A stretch of DNA of 44,988 nucleotides, taken from NCBI RefSeq assembly GCF_000269805.1, contig NZ_JH711481.1:363360-408347 (forward strand). The letters are read 5' to 3'. Under the pieces are notes generated by a model. That model was not told the DNA's origin. It searched no databases and saw nothing but the letters and a program-made list of their open reading frames with translations. The position numbers were made by a program, and so were the translations under genes. Position 1 is the stretch's first letter, and each line of letters begins with the position of its first letter. The DNA is from Actinomyces massiliensis 4401292 (GTDB taxonomy: Bacteria; Actinomycetota; Actinomycetes; Actinomycetales; Actinomycetaceae). Of the stretch, positions 23,197-31,956 are shown in pieces.

Positions 23197-24385
23197 GGAC
23201 CATGAGGGGCATATTATCGTGGACCCTATCCGCAACCCGTACGTCCCCGGCGCCGGCAGACGACCCGGTGCACTCGTTGGCCGCGACGACGCCATCCGGT
23301 CCTGGTCGATCGCTCTTCAGCGTGCAGAGCGCAACATCACCGACCAACCACTGATCCTCTATGGCCTTCGCGGCGTAGGAAAGACGGTTCTTCTCACAAA
23401 GCTCCGCCACGACGCCGAGGCACGAAGCTGGATCACCGTCCAGGTTGAGGCGGATCCCGATCGCCCCTTGCGCGAGATGCTCGGCGAAGGACTCTATGCT
23501 CCACTCACCGATATCACACACCCATCCGCCGGAAAACGGCTAATTAAGGCACTTAAGACCGCCCTTTCATTCAAAGCCTCCTATGACGCTTCAGGAAAAT
23601 GGGACTTTGGCATCGACCTCAAAGAATTTCCTGGCGGCGGAGCCGACACTGGAATACTCGAAACCGATCTGAAAAAAATCATGAAAGATGTAGCGCTAGC
23701 TGCAGCTGAGAAGCAAGCAGGCCTAGCGATTCTTATTGATGAAGCACAAGACCTAAATAAAGACGAATCGAAGACTCTAGCCGTTGTTGCCCAAGCCGCC
23801 GCTCAAGACAACTGGCCTGTTCTATTTGCGTTTGCAGGCCTCCCCAGTTTGCCGCAGGCGTTAGCGGAAGCAAAGTCATATTCTGAACGATTCCAATACA
23901 TCAAAGTCGAAACTCTTGACGCAAAGGCAGCAAAGACTGCATTAATCCAACCAGCAGAAGAGGCTGGGGAGTCCTGGGATGACGACGCCGTTGATTACGT
24001 TGTCAAAGAATCAGGACGATACCCATATTTCATTCAGCAATTCGGCCAAGAAGCATGGAATACAGCAACTGGTTCAACGATTACACTCGCCGATGCTAGA
24101 GCTGGCGTCGCTACCGGCCACAACCAGCTTGACAACGGTTTCTTCCGCGCACGCTGGGATCGCACGACCACCGCAGAGAAACGCTACTTACGTGCTATGT
24201 GTCCCGAAGGAGACGCAGGAATCGGGACTGGAGAAATTGCTGCCCGCCTCCAGAAAAAGACCAACAGCCTTGGTCCTACTCGTGCGAACCTTCTTCATAA
24301 AGGCCTCATATATGCCCCCGATCATGGTGTCGTCGCCTTCACAGTTCCCGGCATGTCAGGATTCATCACCCGGCAGCCGAGATAG
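23186..24385 (+). CDS. AAA ATPase, probably horizontally acquired
   Basis: This protein has up to 399 residues. Walker A GLRGVGKT lies near 61-68 and Walker B AILIDEAQDL near 180-190, with an AAA_16-type core and a winged-helix-like C-terminus (GEIAARLQKKTNSLGPTRANLL). Such orphan ATPases occur with mobile elements and defence regions, but the function is unknown. Base composition is about 50% GC inside the gene, with many A/T-ending codons, unlike its neighbours. Start: a TTG at 23186 gives the longest form, and a GTG at 23219 is an alternative; neither has a good Shine-Dalgarno. No partner gene adjoins it. Confidence 0.8.
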   Translation: MLHLDHEGHIIVDPIRNPYVPGAGRRPGALVGRDDAIRSWSIALQRAERNITDQPLILYGLRGVGKTVLLTKLRHDAEARSWITVQVEADPDRPLREMLGEGLYAPLTDITHPSAGKRLIKALKTALSFKASYDASGKWDFGIDLKEFPGGGADTGILETDLKKIMKDVALAAAEKQAGLAILIDEAQDLNKDESKTLAVVAQAAAQDNWPVLFAFAGLPSLPQALAEAKSYSERFQYIKVETLDAKAAKTALIQPAEEAGESWDDDAVDYVVKESGRYPYFIQQFGQEAWNTATGSTITLADARAGVATGHNQLDNGFFRARWDRTTTAEKRYLRAMCPEGDAGIGTGEIAARLQKKTNSLGPTRANLLHKGLIYAPDHGVVAFTVPGMSGFITRQPR

Positions 24386-24688
24386 GTCAGAAGCCCTCAT
24401 TCAATCTAGCCATTGTCAGCCCGCAGGAGTCGAGGGCGGGATGCGTGGTTGGTCGAGCCCGGGGCGACTCGGTAGCGAAGGCCGGGGGTGGCGGAGGTTC
24501 TGGCCGTCAACGGGGCTGCCGCCCTCAACGCCGGCTTGATCCCTGATGACGAAGTTCCCGGCTCTCGTGATCGGCCTTGAACCCGTGTTGGCGGCGCACA
24601 CCTTCGTCCACGATGATGCTCGCGCGCCCTTGAGCGCCCCGGGGACAGCCCTGCCCTGGTGCCAGCACGGCGCATTGAGGACGCCAGA
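24386..24688. other. Intergenic, no supported gene
   Basis: GC content returns to normal after the ATPase. Open frames on the minus strand here show no recognisable protein motif and overlap each other. I see nothing that can be supported. Confidence 0.4.
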
Positions 24689-24831
24689 TGTCCAAAACGG
24701 AGGAGATCAGCCCGGGCACCATGCAGCGCGACACTGAGGCACACCGGAAACACGCCGAAAACACCAGGTCATCGCACGGTTTCTTCGAGATACCCACGCC
24801 ACCGGAGCTTTAATCACCTCCGTTTTGGACA
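24689..24831. mobile_element. MITE-like element with terminal inverted repeats
   Basis: TGTCCAAAACGGAGG at 24689-24703 is the exact complement of the sequence at 24817-24831, and the match extends to 19 bases with one mismatch. The ends start with TGT, as in several IS families, and the 143-bp element has no gene. It is probably a non-autonomous transposon or an IS remnant. I see no clear target duplication. Confidence 0.6.
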
Positions 24832-24959
24832 CACCCAGCCCAACAAGCCCCATCAACCCACCCCACCAGCACGCCGCCCCACCGAAAACAACCACCCCCC
24901 CCCGAGAACGACACGTAGAGACCCACGAATAAACCTCCAAGAGGAAGCATTCGGACAGC

Positions 24960-25032
24960 CATCGAGGTCGACTTTTTCGAATGAGATCGACGGTGCCACC
25001 GCCAACTTCGTTCGAAAAAGTCGACCTCGATG
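24960..25032. repeat. Long hairpin element, family A copy 3
   Basis: Arms of about 25 bases with one or two mismatches begin CATCGAGGTCGACTTTTTCG. The loop holds CGGTGCCACCG. The element lies about 80 bases past the metQ stop, where it could also help end transcription, and resembles the copy at 5244 in size and layout. Confidence 0.8.
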
Positions 25033-25110
25033 CATGTGGGGCCGGGAGGCTAGGCCGGCACTCGGCAGCGAGCCCGCAACCCGGCCACCCGGCCGCCCGG
25101 CCCATCGCCG

Positions 25111-25962
25111 TCAGAACGCCGGAAGCACAGAGCCGTCGGTCCAGTTCTGCTCGATGTACGTCTTGAGCTCGGGGGAAGTCATGAGTTCGGCGAGCTTCTT
25201 GAGGTACTCGTTGTCCTGGTCCGCGGTGCGCACGACGAGCTCATTGGCGTAGGGGCTGTCCTTGGCCTGCTCGAGGACCAGCGCGTCCTTGCTCGGCGTG
25301 AGGCCGGCGTCGAGCGCGTAGTTGCCGTTGATGACGGCCAGGTCCGCGTCGGCCCTGGAGTTGGCCACCTGCGCGCCATCGACCTTGGTGAACTCGAGAT
25401 TCTTCGGGTTGTCCGTGATGTCGAGCTCCGTAGGCAGCTCGACGGAGGGGTCGAGGGTGATCAGGCCCGTCGACTCCACGAGCTTCAGGCCGCGCGCAGT
25501 ATTGGCGGGGTCGGAGTTGAGGATGACCTTTCCGCCGTCGGGCACCTGATCGACGGAGGTGTAGCCCTTGGAGGTGTAGATGCCCAGCGGCTCGACATGC
25601 ACGTCGGCCAGTGAGGTGAATTTGTAGCCCTTCTCCTGGATCTGCTGGGCCAGGAAGTTGGGCGTCTGGTAGAAGTTGGCCGCCAGGGCGCCATCGTTCA
25701 GCGAGGAGTTGGGCGTCTGGTAGTCGTTGATCTCCTTGATCTCCAGGCTCAGGCCGGCGTCGGCGGCGAGGTTGTCCTGAATCCACTGCAGGATGGTGAC
25801 GTGGGGCTGCGGGGTGGCGCCGACGGTGATGGTGGCGGTGTCGCCGCTGACCTTGATGCCGTCCACTCCGGAGGAGGACTTGCCGCAGGCGGCCAGAGTC
25901 AGAGCGGCGGCGGCAGTGAGGCCTCCGGCGAGGACGGTGCGACGGGAGATGCTGGTGGTCAT
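25111..25962 (-). CDS. metQ: Methionine ABC transporter substrate-binding lipoprotein
   Basis: This 283-residue NlpA/MetQ-type lipoprotein binds methionine outside the membrane. The signal sequence SRRTVLAGG...LAAC ends at the lipidated Cys26. The twin arginine suggests possible Tat export. The mature part shows family blocks VGATPQPH, EINDYQTPNSSLNDGALAANFYQ and ANSRADADLAVINGNYAL in positions typical of MetQ. The ATG at 25962 follows AGGAA at 5-6 bases. The 39 codons upstream in frame are rejected because the signal peptide would be internal. The gene is third in the metN-metI-metQ operon, 137 bases after metI. Confidence 0.93.
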   Translation of the reverse strand: MTTSISRRTVLAGGLTAAAALTLAACGKSSSGVDGIKVSGDTATITVGATPQPHVTILQWIQDNLAADAGLSLEIKEINDYQTPNSSLNDGALAANFYQTPNFLAQQIQEKGYKFTSLADVHVEPLGIYTSKGYTSVDQVPDGGKVILNSDPANTARGLKLVESTGLITLDPSVELPTELDITDNPKNLEFTKVDGAQVANSRADADLAVINGNYALDAGLTPSKDALVLEQAKDSPYANELVVRTADQDNEYLKKLAELMTSPELKTYIEQNWTDGSVLPAF

Positions 25963-26099
25963 AGTGGTTCCTGTTCGTGAACGGCTCGGGGGCCTTGAGG
26001 GCAGGGAGAAACTGATGAGGTGATGCCGAGTCCCAAGCGACTTGCGCGCGCAGCCCGAAACGGCCGCATCAGCGAGCACTCACTCCGGCTGGTCGAGGC

Positions 26100-26861
26100 T
26101 CAGCGGTGGTCGACCAGCCGGCTGAGCATGTCGCCACAGACCTGGATGATGCCGACGATCGCCACGATGAGAACGACGACGATGACCATGACGTCGGTGT
26201 CGTTGCGCTGATAGCCGTGCTGAATGGCGAGGTCGCCCAGGCCGCCTCCGCCGACGGTGCCCGCCATGGCGGTGTAGCCGAGCAGGGTGATGATGGTGAC
26301 GGTGGCGGAGCGGACGAGCGTGGGCAGAGCCTCGCGCACGAGGACGCCCCAGGTGATCTGACGGCTGGATGCCCCCATCATGAGGGCGGCCTCGACCTTG
26401 CCGTGCTCGACGTCGTTGATGGCGGTCTCGACCAGGCGCGCGTAGAAGGGGATCGCCCCGACCGTGAGCGGCACGCAGGCGGCCTGCCAGCCCAGGGAGG
26501 TGCCCACGAGCATGCGGGTCAGCGGGATGATCGCGACCATGAGGATGATGAAGGGCATTGAGCGCCCCATGTTGACGATCTGGGAGAGGGTCTCGTAGAT
26601 GAAGCGATTGGGATGCTGGCCGCGGCTGCCGGTGGAGATGAGCGCGAGCCCGAGGAGAAGCCCGAGGATGATGGTCAGGCCCCCGGACAGCAGAGTCATC
26701 TCCAGCGTCTCGATAGTGGCGGGCCACAGCCTGCGCTGGATGGCCGAGTTGTTGAACCAGGTGCCGTTCGGGCTCGAGCCGGCAGCCAGCGCGGTCGCCA
26801 GGCCCGGCGCCCTGACGGCGAGGGCGGATGCGGCTGTGGCGGTCAGAGCAGTCGGAATCAT
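26100..26861 (-). CDS. metI: Methionine ABC transporter permease
   Basis: This 253-residue MetI-type permease has five to six membrane helices. The EAA loop that docks on the ATPase is visible as EAALMMGASSRQITWGVLVREALP. GRSMPFIILMVAIIPLTRMLVGTSLG is a family segment. The ATG overlaps the metN stop as ATGA, so translation is coupled. It is longer than E. coli MetI (217) because of an N-terminal Ala-rich stretch of about 35 residues. Confidence 0.93.
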   Translation of the reverse strand: MIPTALTATAASALAVRAPGLATALAAGSSPNGTWFNNSAIQRRLWPATIETLEMTLLSGGLTIILGLLLGLALISTGSRGQHPNRFIYETLSQIVNMGRSMPFIILMVAIIPLTRMLVGTSLGWQAACVPLTVGAIPFYARLVETAINDVEHGKVEAALMMGASSRQITWGVLVREALPTLVRSATVTIITLLGYTAMAGTVGGGGLGDLAIQHGYQRNDTDVMVIVVVLIVAIVGIIQVCGDMLSRLVDHR

Positions 26862-28000
26862 GAGCGCACCTCCGCGGTGATGCCGGCCTCCCGCAGGGCC
26901 GCAACGGCAGCCCGGGCACGATCGGCGGGAATGGTGAGGGCGAGCCGCCCGACCTGAGCGGTGCCGAGGGTCTCGAAGACGCCCCCGGCCACATCGGCGC
27001 CCTGCTCGGCCACCAGGGAGAGCACCTGGGCGGCGGCGGGCTCGCCCGAGTGGGCGGTCAGGGCGACGTCGATGACGGCACTCTCAGCACTGTCAGTACT
27101 GCCAGCATGATCCGCATCGCCGGCTCCAGCGGCCTCGTCGTCGGTGTCCTCGGGGCTGCCGGCGACGAGGGCGGCCTTGGGCACGTCCGGGGGCGGCACG
27201 AGTTCGAGGGACAGCCGGGAATCGACGTCGGAGACGACGTCCTCGATGGGGCCGGACTGGACGATCCGCCCGGCCTCCAGGAGGCTGACGGAGTCGCAGA
27301 TCCTGCGGACGACGCTCATCTCGTGGGTGATGATGACGACGGTGACGCCGAGGCGGTCGCGGACGTCGCGGATGAGGTCGAGGATCGAGCGGGTCGTCTC
27401 GGGGTCGAGGGCGCTGGTGGGCTCGTCGCACAGGAGGACGGCGGGCTCGTCCGCCAGGGCCCGGGCGATGCCGACGCGCTGCTTCTGGCCGCCGGACAGC
27501 TGAGCGGGGTATGAGGAGCCGCGGTCCGCCAGGCCCACGAGCTCGAGCATCCGGGAGACCCGCTCGTGCCGCTGGCCCTTCTGGGCTCCGGCCAGGTCCA
27601 GGGGGTAAGCGATGTTCTGGGCGGCGGTGCGCTGGTCGAGGAGGTTGGCGTGCTGGAAGACCATGCCGATGGCGCGCCGGGCCTTGCGCAGCTCGTTGGC
27701 GCTGAGGGTGGTCAGGTCCTGGCCGGCGACGCGCACCTCGCCGTAGGTGGGGCGCTCGAGGGCGGTCAGGCAGCGCACGAGGGTGGACTTGCCGGCGCCG
27801 GAGGTGCCGACGATGCCGTGGATGGAGCCGGCCGGGATGTTGAGGGAGAGCCCGTCCAGGGCGTGGACCTGCGAGCCGTCGCGCAAGCGGTAGACCTTGT
27901 GGACGTCGCGCAGGGAGATCATGGACTCGTCCGCGTCAGGGGCGCCTGTCGGAGCGGCGATCTCGTCCGGCTCGCCAGTGGTTGCGGAATTCACGCTCAC
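26858..28000 (-). CDS. metN: Methionine ABC transporter ATP-binding protein
   Basis: This 380-residue ATPase drives methionine uptake. Walker A GTSGAGKS is at 65-72, with the signature LSGGQ, Walker B VLLCDEPTSALD and the H-loop ITHEMS. A C-terminal NIL domain (about 315-378), which binds methionine for trans-inhibition, is present after an Asp/Ala-rich linker. Start: an ATG at 28012 lies inside the Shine-Dalgarno GGAGG, so I prefer the GTG at 28000, which has GGAGG 5 bases upstream. Expression is probably controlled by the SAM riboswitch-like leader. Confidence 0.93.
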   Translation of the reverse strand: MSVNSATTGEPDEIAAPTGAPDADESMISLRDVHKVYRLRDGSQVHALDGLSLNIPAGSIHGIVGTSGAGKSTLVRCLTALERPTYGEVRVAGQDLTTLSANELRKARRAIGMVFQHANLLDQRTAAQNIAYPLDLAGAQKGQRHERVSRMLELVGLADRGSSYPAQLSGGQKQRVGIARALADEPAVLLCDEPTSALDPETTRSILDLIRDVRDRLGVTVVIITHEMSVVRRICDSVSLLEAGRIVQSGPIEDVVSDVDSRLSLELVPPPDVPKAALVAGSPEDTDDEAAGAGDADHAGSTDSAESAVIDVALTAHSGEPAAAQVLSLVAEQGADVAGGVFETLGTAQVGRLALTIPADRARAAVAALREAGITAEVRS

Positions 28001-28008
28001 TCGTTCCT

Positions 28009-28094
28009 CCATCGGTCCTGGCGGAAGCACCTGCACCGCTAAGCGGAGGTTGCTGCAACGTCGATGAGCCAGGTCTCTCGGCTGCTCTAGATGG
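28009..28094 (-). promoter_or_regulatory. SAM riboswitch-like leader of metNIQ
   Basis: On the minus strand the leader reads GAGCAGCCGAGAGACCTGGC, then GACG, AGCAACC, a CCGC-TTA-GCGG hairpin and GGTGCTTCC. This matches the order and key words of the S-box/SAM-I-SAM-IV superfamily core. P2 can form as GCAGC/GTTGC. P1 pairs CCATC (28090-28094) with GATGG (28009-28013), which overlaps the first bases of the metN Shine-Dalgarno. Binding of SAM would thus hide the ribosome site. The usual P4 hairpin is not evident, which favours a SAM-I/IV or SAM-IV variant. Confidence 0.8.
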
Positions 28095-28102
28095 TCGGTT
28101 GA

Positions 28103-28132
28103 ACAGTAAGCGCTACCAGCAGAGGGACGCAA
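28103..28132 (-). promoter_or_regulatory. Possible promoter of metNIQ
   Basis: TACTGT (28103-28108) and TTGCGT (28127-28132), spaced 18 bases on the minus strand, would start transcription just before the riboswitch. Both hexamers match consensus only partly. Confidence 0.35.
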
Positions 28133-28233
28133 GTCCTAGGCCGTGAAGGGATGCATCTCACGCATGCCTGCGCACCACCCGCTGCTGCGGTATCGGCGCC
28201 TGACGGTGGCGCACCCTGGCCGGGATTCTGGAT

Positions 28234-29139
28234 ATGTTCGGCAATCTGTGGGACTCCATGACGCCTGTGGATCAGGATCTGCTGATGGTGACGGCCGGGG
28301 CGCTGATCGTGCTGTCCGGGGGTACTCTGGGGGCGGCATTCGAGGTGAGCATGGGAATGGCCATGCTCGGTTCGGCGCATGATGCTGCCAGGTTCGTGCG
28401 TGATCCCAAGGAAACGGCTGCCGGGTATGTCTCCTCGCATACACCCGCCGAGATGGTCCTGGACGCCACAGTATGGGCGGCCGCCATGGCCGGCGTGTTC
28501 GGCGGAGTCGCCCGCTATGGGCGCCAAGCAGCCCAAGAATCTCGCCGCTGGAACCAAGCCGAAAAAGCAGCCCGGGGTATGTCTGGACCACGCGCCGCCC
28601 ACGCCGACCCCCGCCGCACCCCGCGCCCCCAGGGCAGGCCCGACAACGGTGCCATGTGGCGCGCCCAGCAGGGAAGCGGATACGGCGGCAGCGGACGGCG
28701 CAAAGCACAGCCCGAACCGAAACCCGACATCGACCCCCGCGACGGCAGGGATCACAAGGGCCAGTACGCCGAGGGCAACGGGGGATCCCATGCCTACGAA
28801 CCCTCCGAATGGCAAGGAACCGAACAATACCGTAAGAACATGGAGGAGCTGGGCCACCCGCTGCAGGAGATCGTCAACGAGAAGCGCGCTGCGCGGATCA
28901 ACGGCACCGGGAGACCGCGCTTCTACGATAGGTTCATCCTGACCGAGGACGGCACCTGGGAGGGCCTGGAAGTCAAATCGGGAGGCGGCCACTACGAAAC
29001 GGATCAAAGGGCCTTCGACGCACAGGTCTCCCCGGACAATCCAGCATACGTCACACTCAGCGACGGACGAACCATCAAAATCACCCAAGTCCACGTAGAA
29101 TACGTGGATAAACAACAATTCCCAGAATACCCACAATAA
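28234..29139 (+). CDS. Polymorphic-toxin-like protein with putative nuclease C-terminus
   Basis: This 301-residue protein has a hydrophobic N-terminal part (about 15-50 and 72-92), a Pro/Arg/Gly-rich linker (105-160) and a compact C-terminal domain (about 180-301). The C-terminal domain holds YDRF...EGLEVKSGGGHY, which resembles the D...ExK core of restriction-endonuclease-fold toxins. The layout is that of a secreted toxin's C-terminal module. The upstream frame is open only back to a stop at 28201 and the start lacks a Shine-Dalgarno, so the N-terminus may be truncated from a larger toxin. A likely immunity gene follows after 10 bases. The nuclease assignment is an inference. Confidence 0.65.
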   Translation: MFGNLWDSMTPVDQDLLMVTAGALIVLSGGTLGAAFEVSMGMAMLGSAHDAARFVRDPKETAAGYVSSHTPAEMVLDATVWAAAMAGVFGGVARYGRQAAQESRRWNQAEKAARGMSGPRAAHADPRRTPRPQGRPDNGAMWRAQQGSGYGGSGRRKAQPEPKPDIDPRDGRDHKGQYAEGNGGSHAYEPSEWQGTEQYRKNMEELGHPLQEIVNEKRAARINGTGRPRFYDRFILTEDGTWEGLEVKSGGGHYETDQRAFDAQVSPDNPAYVTLSDGRTIKITQVHVEYVDKQQFPEYPQ

Positions 29140-29149
29140 GGAGAGAGCG

Positions 29150-29647
29150 ATGAGACGATTGGTCACCTGGACGGTAGATAATGAATTTGGGCACTCCGAG
29201 GGATTCACCCTACCCCAAACCCCGGAAAAAATAGCCGATGAATTTTCTCGCATGCTGACATATCCCACTTTCTTCACTGGGGAGAAGCGCTTCGCCCTGG
29301 GTGTGTGGGCGCTGCCCGAGGGCAAGACCCACCCCGACGAGGTCTCCAAGGATGGGTGGGGGGAGTTCTACATGCAGGCGGCTGGTTCCAACCGGGCGAT
29401 GACGGTCGAGGTGCGAGTGCCCGACAGTACGGAGGGCTATGCCCACTACGTCGTGGCCCGCGAGCCGGTTCGGGACCCGAACACATGGGTGCCACTGTCC
29501 TGGAACAACGGAGGCGACGAGCCCTTCACCACCCACGTCCACCCCGAAGAGGTCTTCACCGGCCAACAGGCCGTCCCCATCTTCCGCGCCTACATACTCA
29601 CCGGCCAAACCCCACCCCCCAACCTCCTACGCCGCATCAACATCTAA
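29150..29647 (+). CDS. Probable Imm1-like immunity protein
   Basis: This 165-residue acidic soluble protein has AAGGAGAG just before its ATG. The C-terminal segment VHPEEVFTGQQAVPIFRAYI then LTGQTP fits the pattern ending Imm1-type immunity proteins, which often read as an acidic helix followed by a TGxxP motif. Its position directly after the toxin-like gene supports a role in neutralising it in the cytosol. The family match is by pattern only. Confidence 0.6.
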   Translation: MRRLVTWTVDNEFGHSEGFTLPQTPEKIADEFSRMLTYPTFFTGEKRFALGVWALPEGKTHPDEVSKDGWGEFYMQAAGSNRAMTVEVRVPDSTEGYAHYVVAREPVRDPNTWVPLSWNNGGDEPFTTHVHPEEVFTGQQAVPIFRAYILTGQTPPPNLLRRINI

Positions 29648-29746
29648 CCGCGCTGAATCGCATGCGGCACGTCAAGCCGTTCACTGCCGCCCCACCTCCG
29701 CCGCCCCACTCACTCAACCCGCTCAGACCGTGCCAGGATGCTCCAC

Positions 29747-30979
29747 ATGACCGAGACCGCCCCCACCGAGCCCTCCGGGCCGACCGGGCCCGCCGCACAT
29801 GCCACGCACGCCGAGCCCACCGGCTCCGCCTCGCCTCCCATCCCGGCTACAGCGCCCCCCGCGTCTTCCACACCCAAGGTGAGCACGGACATCCTGGGAG
29901 AGCCATGGGTGGCCCGTCGCATCGACGTCGCCCTCAATGAAACTGCGGCCCCCAACGCGGACCACGCCGTCCTGGTCCACCAGCGCGGGGCCGCCCCGGC
30001 AGCCGGCACCCAAGCAGCCCCCCGCCATGAACGAGCCGTCCTCTACCTTCACGGCCGCAACGACTACTTCTTCCAGACCCACCTGGCCGACGCCTTCCTG
30101 CAGGCCGGCTACGAGTTCTACGCCCTGGACCTGCGAACCTGCGGGCGGGCGGGCATCGGCCACCCCTCCCCGCACGACGTGCGCGACCTGCGCATCCACG
30201 ACGAGGAGATCGGCGAGGCCCTGCGAATCATCCGCTCCGAGCACGGGCACAGCGCCGTCGTTCTCAACGGCCACTCCACCGGCGGACTGCAGGCGGCCAT
30301 CTGGGCAGCGGACCACCCCGGCAGCGTGGAGGCGGTAGTCCTCAACTCCCCCTGGCTCCAGCTGAACGCCTCCGGGCTCATCCGCTCCTACGGGTCCGCC
30401 TACGTCGATGTGCTCTCGCGGCGGAGCCCGGAGCGGATCATCGACAACCCGGCAGAGGCCAAGGCGCGCAAACGCCTGGCCGCCGAAGCCGCGAGCGCCC
30501 AGAGTCCGGGCGACGCGGAGGCCGGCATCACCGCCCCCGGAGCCGGAGTCACGGCGGAAGGCAGCCCCGGACCGGTCGAGGCCGATCTCTACGTGCGGGT
30601 CCTGCACCGGCGCTGGGGCGGCGAGTGGGACTGGGACCTGCGGCTCAAGCCCTCGCCGGCCTTCCCGGTGAGAGCCGGATTCCTGGCGGGAATCCGCCGG
30701 CTCCAACGGGAGGTGCGCCACGGGCTGGGCATCGAGGCGCCCGTACTCGTGTGCTGCTCGACGACGTCGAGCAGCCCCGAGGCGAGTCCGGAAGAGGCGC
30801 TGCACAGCGACATCGTGCTGTCGGTCGAGCAGATCATCGAGCGCGCCGCCTTCCTCGGGACGGACGTCACCGTCCGGCAGATCCCCGGCGGAGTGCACGA
30901 CCTGGCACTCTCGCCCTCACCGGCGCGCGAGGAGTACCTGGCCACCGTGACCGGCTGGCTGGACGAACACCTGGGATAA
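29747..30979 (+). CDS. Alpha/beta hydrolase (lysophospholipase-like)
   Basis: This 410-residue serine hydrolase has the oxyanion segment VLYLHGRND, the nucleophile elbow GHSTGG (Ser177) and a C-terminal GVHDL with the likely catalytic His. It resembles Hydrolase_4/lysophospholipase-type proteins. The first 45 residues are Pro/Thr/Ala-rich and do not resemble a signal peptide. The ATG at 29747 is chosen over 29738 because AGGA lies 8 bases before it. An insert (about residues 245-280) is rich in Ala and Gly. The substrate is unknown. Confidence 0.83.
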   Translation: MTETAPTEPSGPTGPAAHATHAEPTGSASPPIPATAPPASSTPKVSTDILGEPWVARRIDVALNETAAPNADHAVLVHQRGAAPAAGTQAAPRHERAVLYLHGRNDYFFQTHLADAFLQAGYEFYALDLRTCGRAGIGHPSPHDVRDLRIHDEEIGEALRIIRSEHGHSAVVLNGHSTGGLQAAIWAADHPGSVEAVVLNSPWLQLNASGLIRSYGSAYVDVLSRRSPERIIDNPAEAKARKRLAAEAASAQSPGDAEAGITAPGAGVTAEGSPGPVEADLYVRVLHRRWGGEWDWDLRLKPSPAFPVRAGFLAGIRRLQREVRHGLGIEAPVLVCCSTTSSSPEASPEEALHSDIVLSVEQIIERAAFLGTDVTVRQIPGGVHDLALSPSPAREEYLATVTGWLDEHLG

Positions 30980-31077
30980 GCCAGAGCATGCCCGGATAAG
31001 CCCGAGCAAACCCAGAAAGTGAGCCGGGCCGCCCGGGCGCCGGGGCGGCCCAACTCAGCACGCCGCCCGGCCGCTCC

Positions 31078-31734
31078 TCAACGCTGCTGCCGCTGCTCCG
31101 ACAGCTCCACCAGCGCGGGAGCCACGGCATCGCACACGCGCTCGACGACATCAAGAGTCTCGACGAAATCCTCCATCGTCCCGTACCAGGGGTCGGGCAC
31201 ATCCAGCTCGTAGCGGGCATCGGCGCCGGCCCAGTGCCGCTCCGCACCGGCAGCCGGGTCGAGTTCGCGGAACATGCGGATGCGATCGGCGTCGACGCCG
31301 AGGCGCTCGGCGCGACGCAGGAGTTCGCGGCGGTGGGCCGAGGTCATGGCCAGCACCAGGTCGGCGCCCGCGAGCTCGGCGTCCCCGATCCGGTGGGCGG
31401 CGTGGCCGGTGATGGCGACGGTGACCGCACGGGCGGCGGCGTCACCTCCGGTGCCGTAGTCCCGCTCGGCCAGAAGACGACGAGCACGGCGGTCGATGGG
31501 GTTGCCGCGCTCCTCATCGGAGACGCCCGCGGAGGTCACGACGACGCCGGTGCGCCCCGAGGTGGGGACTCCGGCAGCAGTCAGGCGATCGATGAGCACG
31601 ATCTCGGCCATGGCCGAGCGGCAGATGTTGCCGGTGCAGACCATGGAGATCGTGTAAGGGGCGTCGCCGTGGCGGGGCGTCGGCAGGTCGGATGGCGTAA
31701 TAGTGACGGGCATGCGGGCCAGGCTCTCGCTCAT
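31078..31734 (-). CDS. Low-molecular-weight protein-tyrosine phosphatase
   Basis: This 218-residue protein has the LMW-PTP active-site loop CTGNICRS (Cys33 nucleophile, Arg39) and the general-acid DPWYG motif near residue 184. It removes phosphate from tyrosine, perhaps on envelope or exopolysaccharide proteins. The N-terminal 30 residues and the length exceed the usual 150-160. A second ATG at 31713 would shorten it by 7. No tyrosine kinase adjoins it. Confidence 0.9.
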   Translation of the reverse strand: MSESLARMPVTITPSDLPTPRHGDAPYTISMVCTGNICRSAMAEIVLIDRLTAAGVPTSGRTGVVVTSAGVSDEERGNPIDRRARRLLAERDYGTGGDAAARAVTVAITGHAAHRIGDAELAGADLVLAMTSAHRRELLRRAERLGVDADRIRMFRELDPAAGAERHWAGADARYELDVPDPWYGTMEDFVETLDVVERVCDAVAPALVELSEQRQQR

Positions 31735-31956
31735 GGAGCGCCCGTGGCAAGCCGGCTCTCCATGAATTTCTCAGGCTCTCTCAGGCTCTCTCAGCCGATC
31801 GAAGCGGTCTCATCAAACCTCGTCAAAGCGACTTGCGCGGGCAGCAGAGCCTGAAGAGACCTCAGCCTCACCGCCTCAGCTTCTCCGCATGCCCTCAACA
31901 AGCCCTCCCGGAACTGAGAACGCCCGCGCATGGGCTAGGCGTGAAAGGCTTCACCC

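Noticed and set aside
24406-24797. Minus-strand open frames as a transposase remnant
   Set aside because: No DDE motif or other recognisable block is present in any of the three frames.
22927-25110. Prophage or integrated plasmid around the low-GC ATPase
   Set aside because: There is no integrase, attachment site, tRNA or phage gene, only one low-GC gene and repeat elements.
28143-28382. 79-residue open frame overlapping the toxin start
   Set aside because: It overlaps the toxin gene in another frame without motifs. The toxin frame has clear hydrophobic segments.
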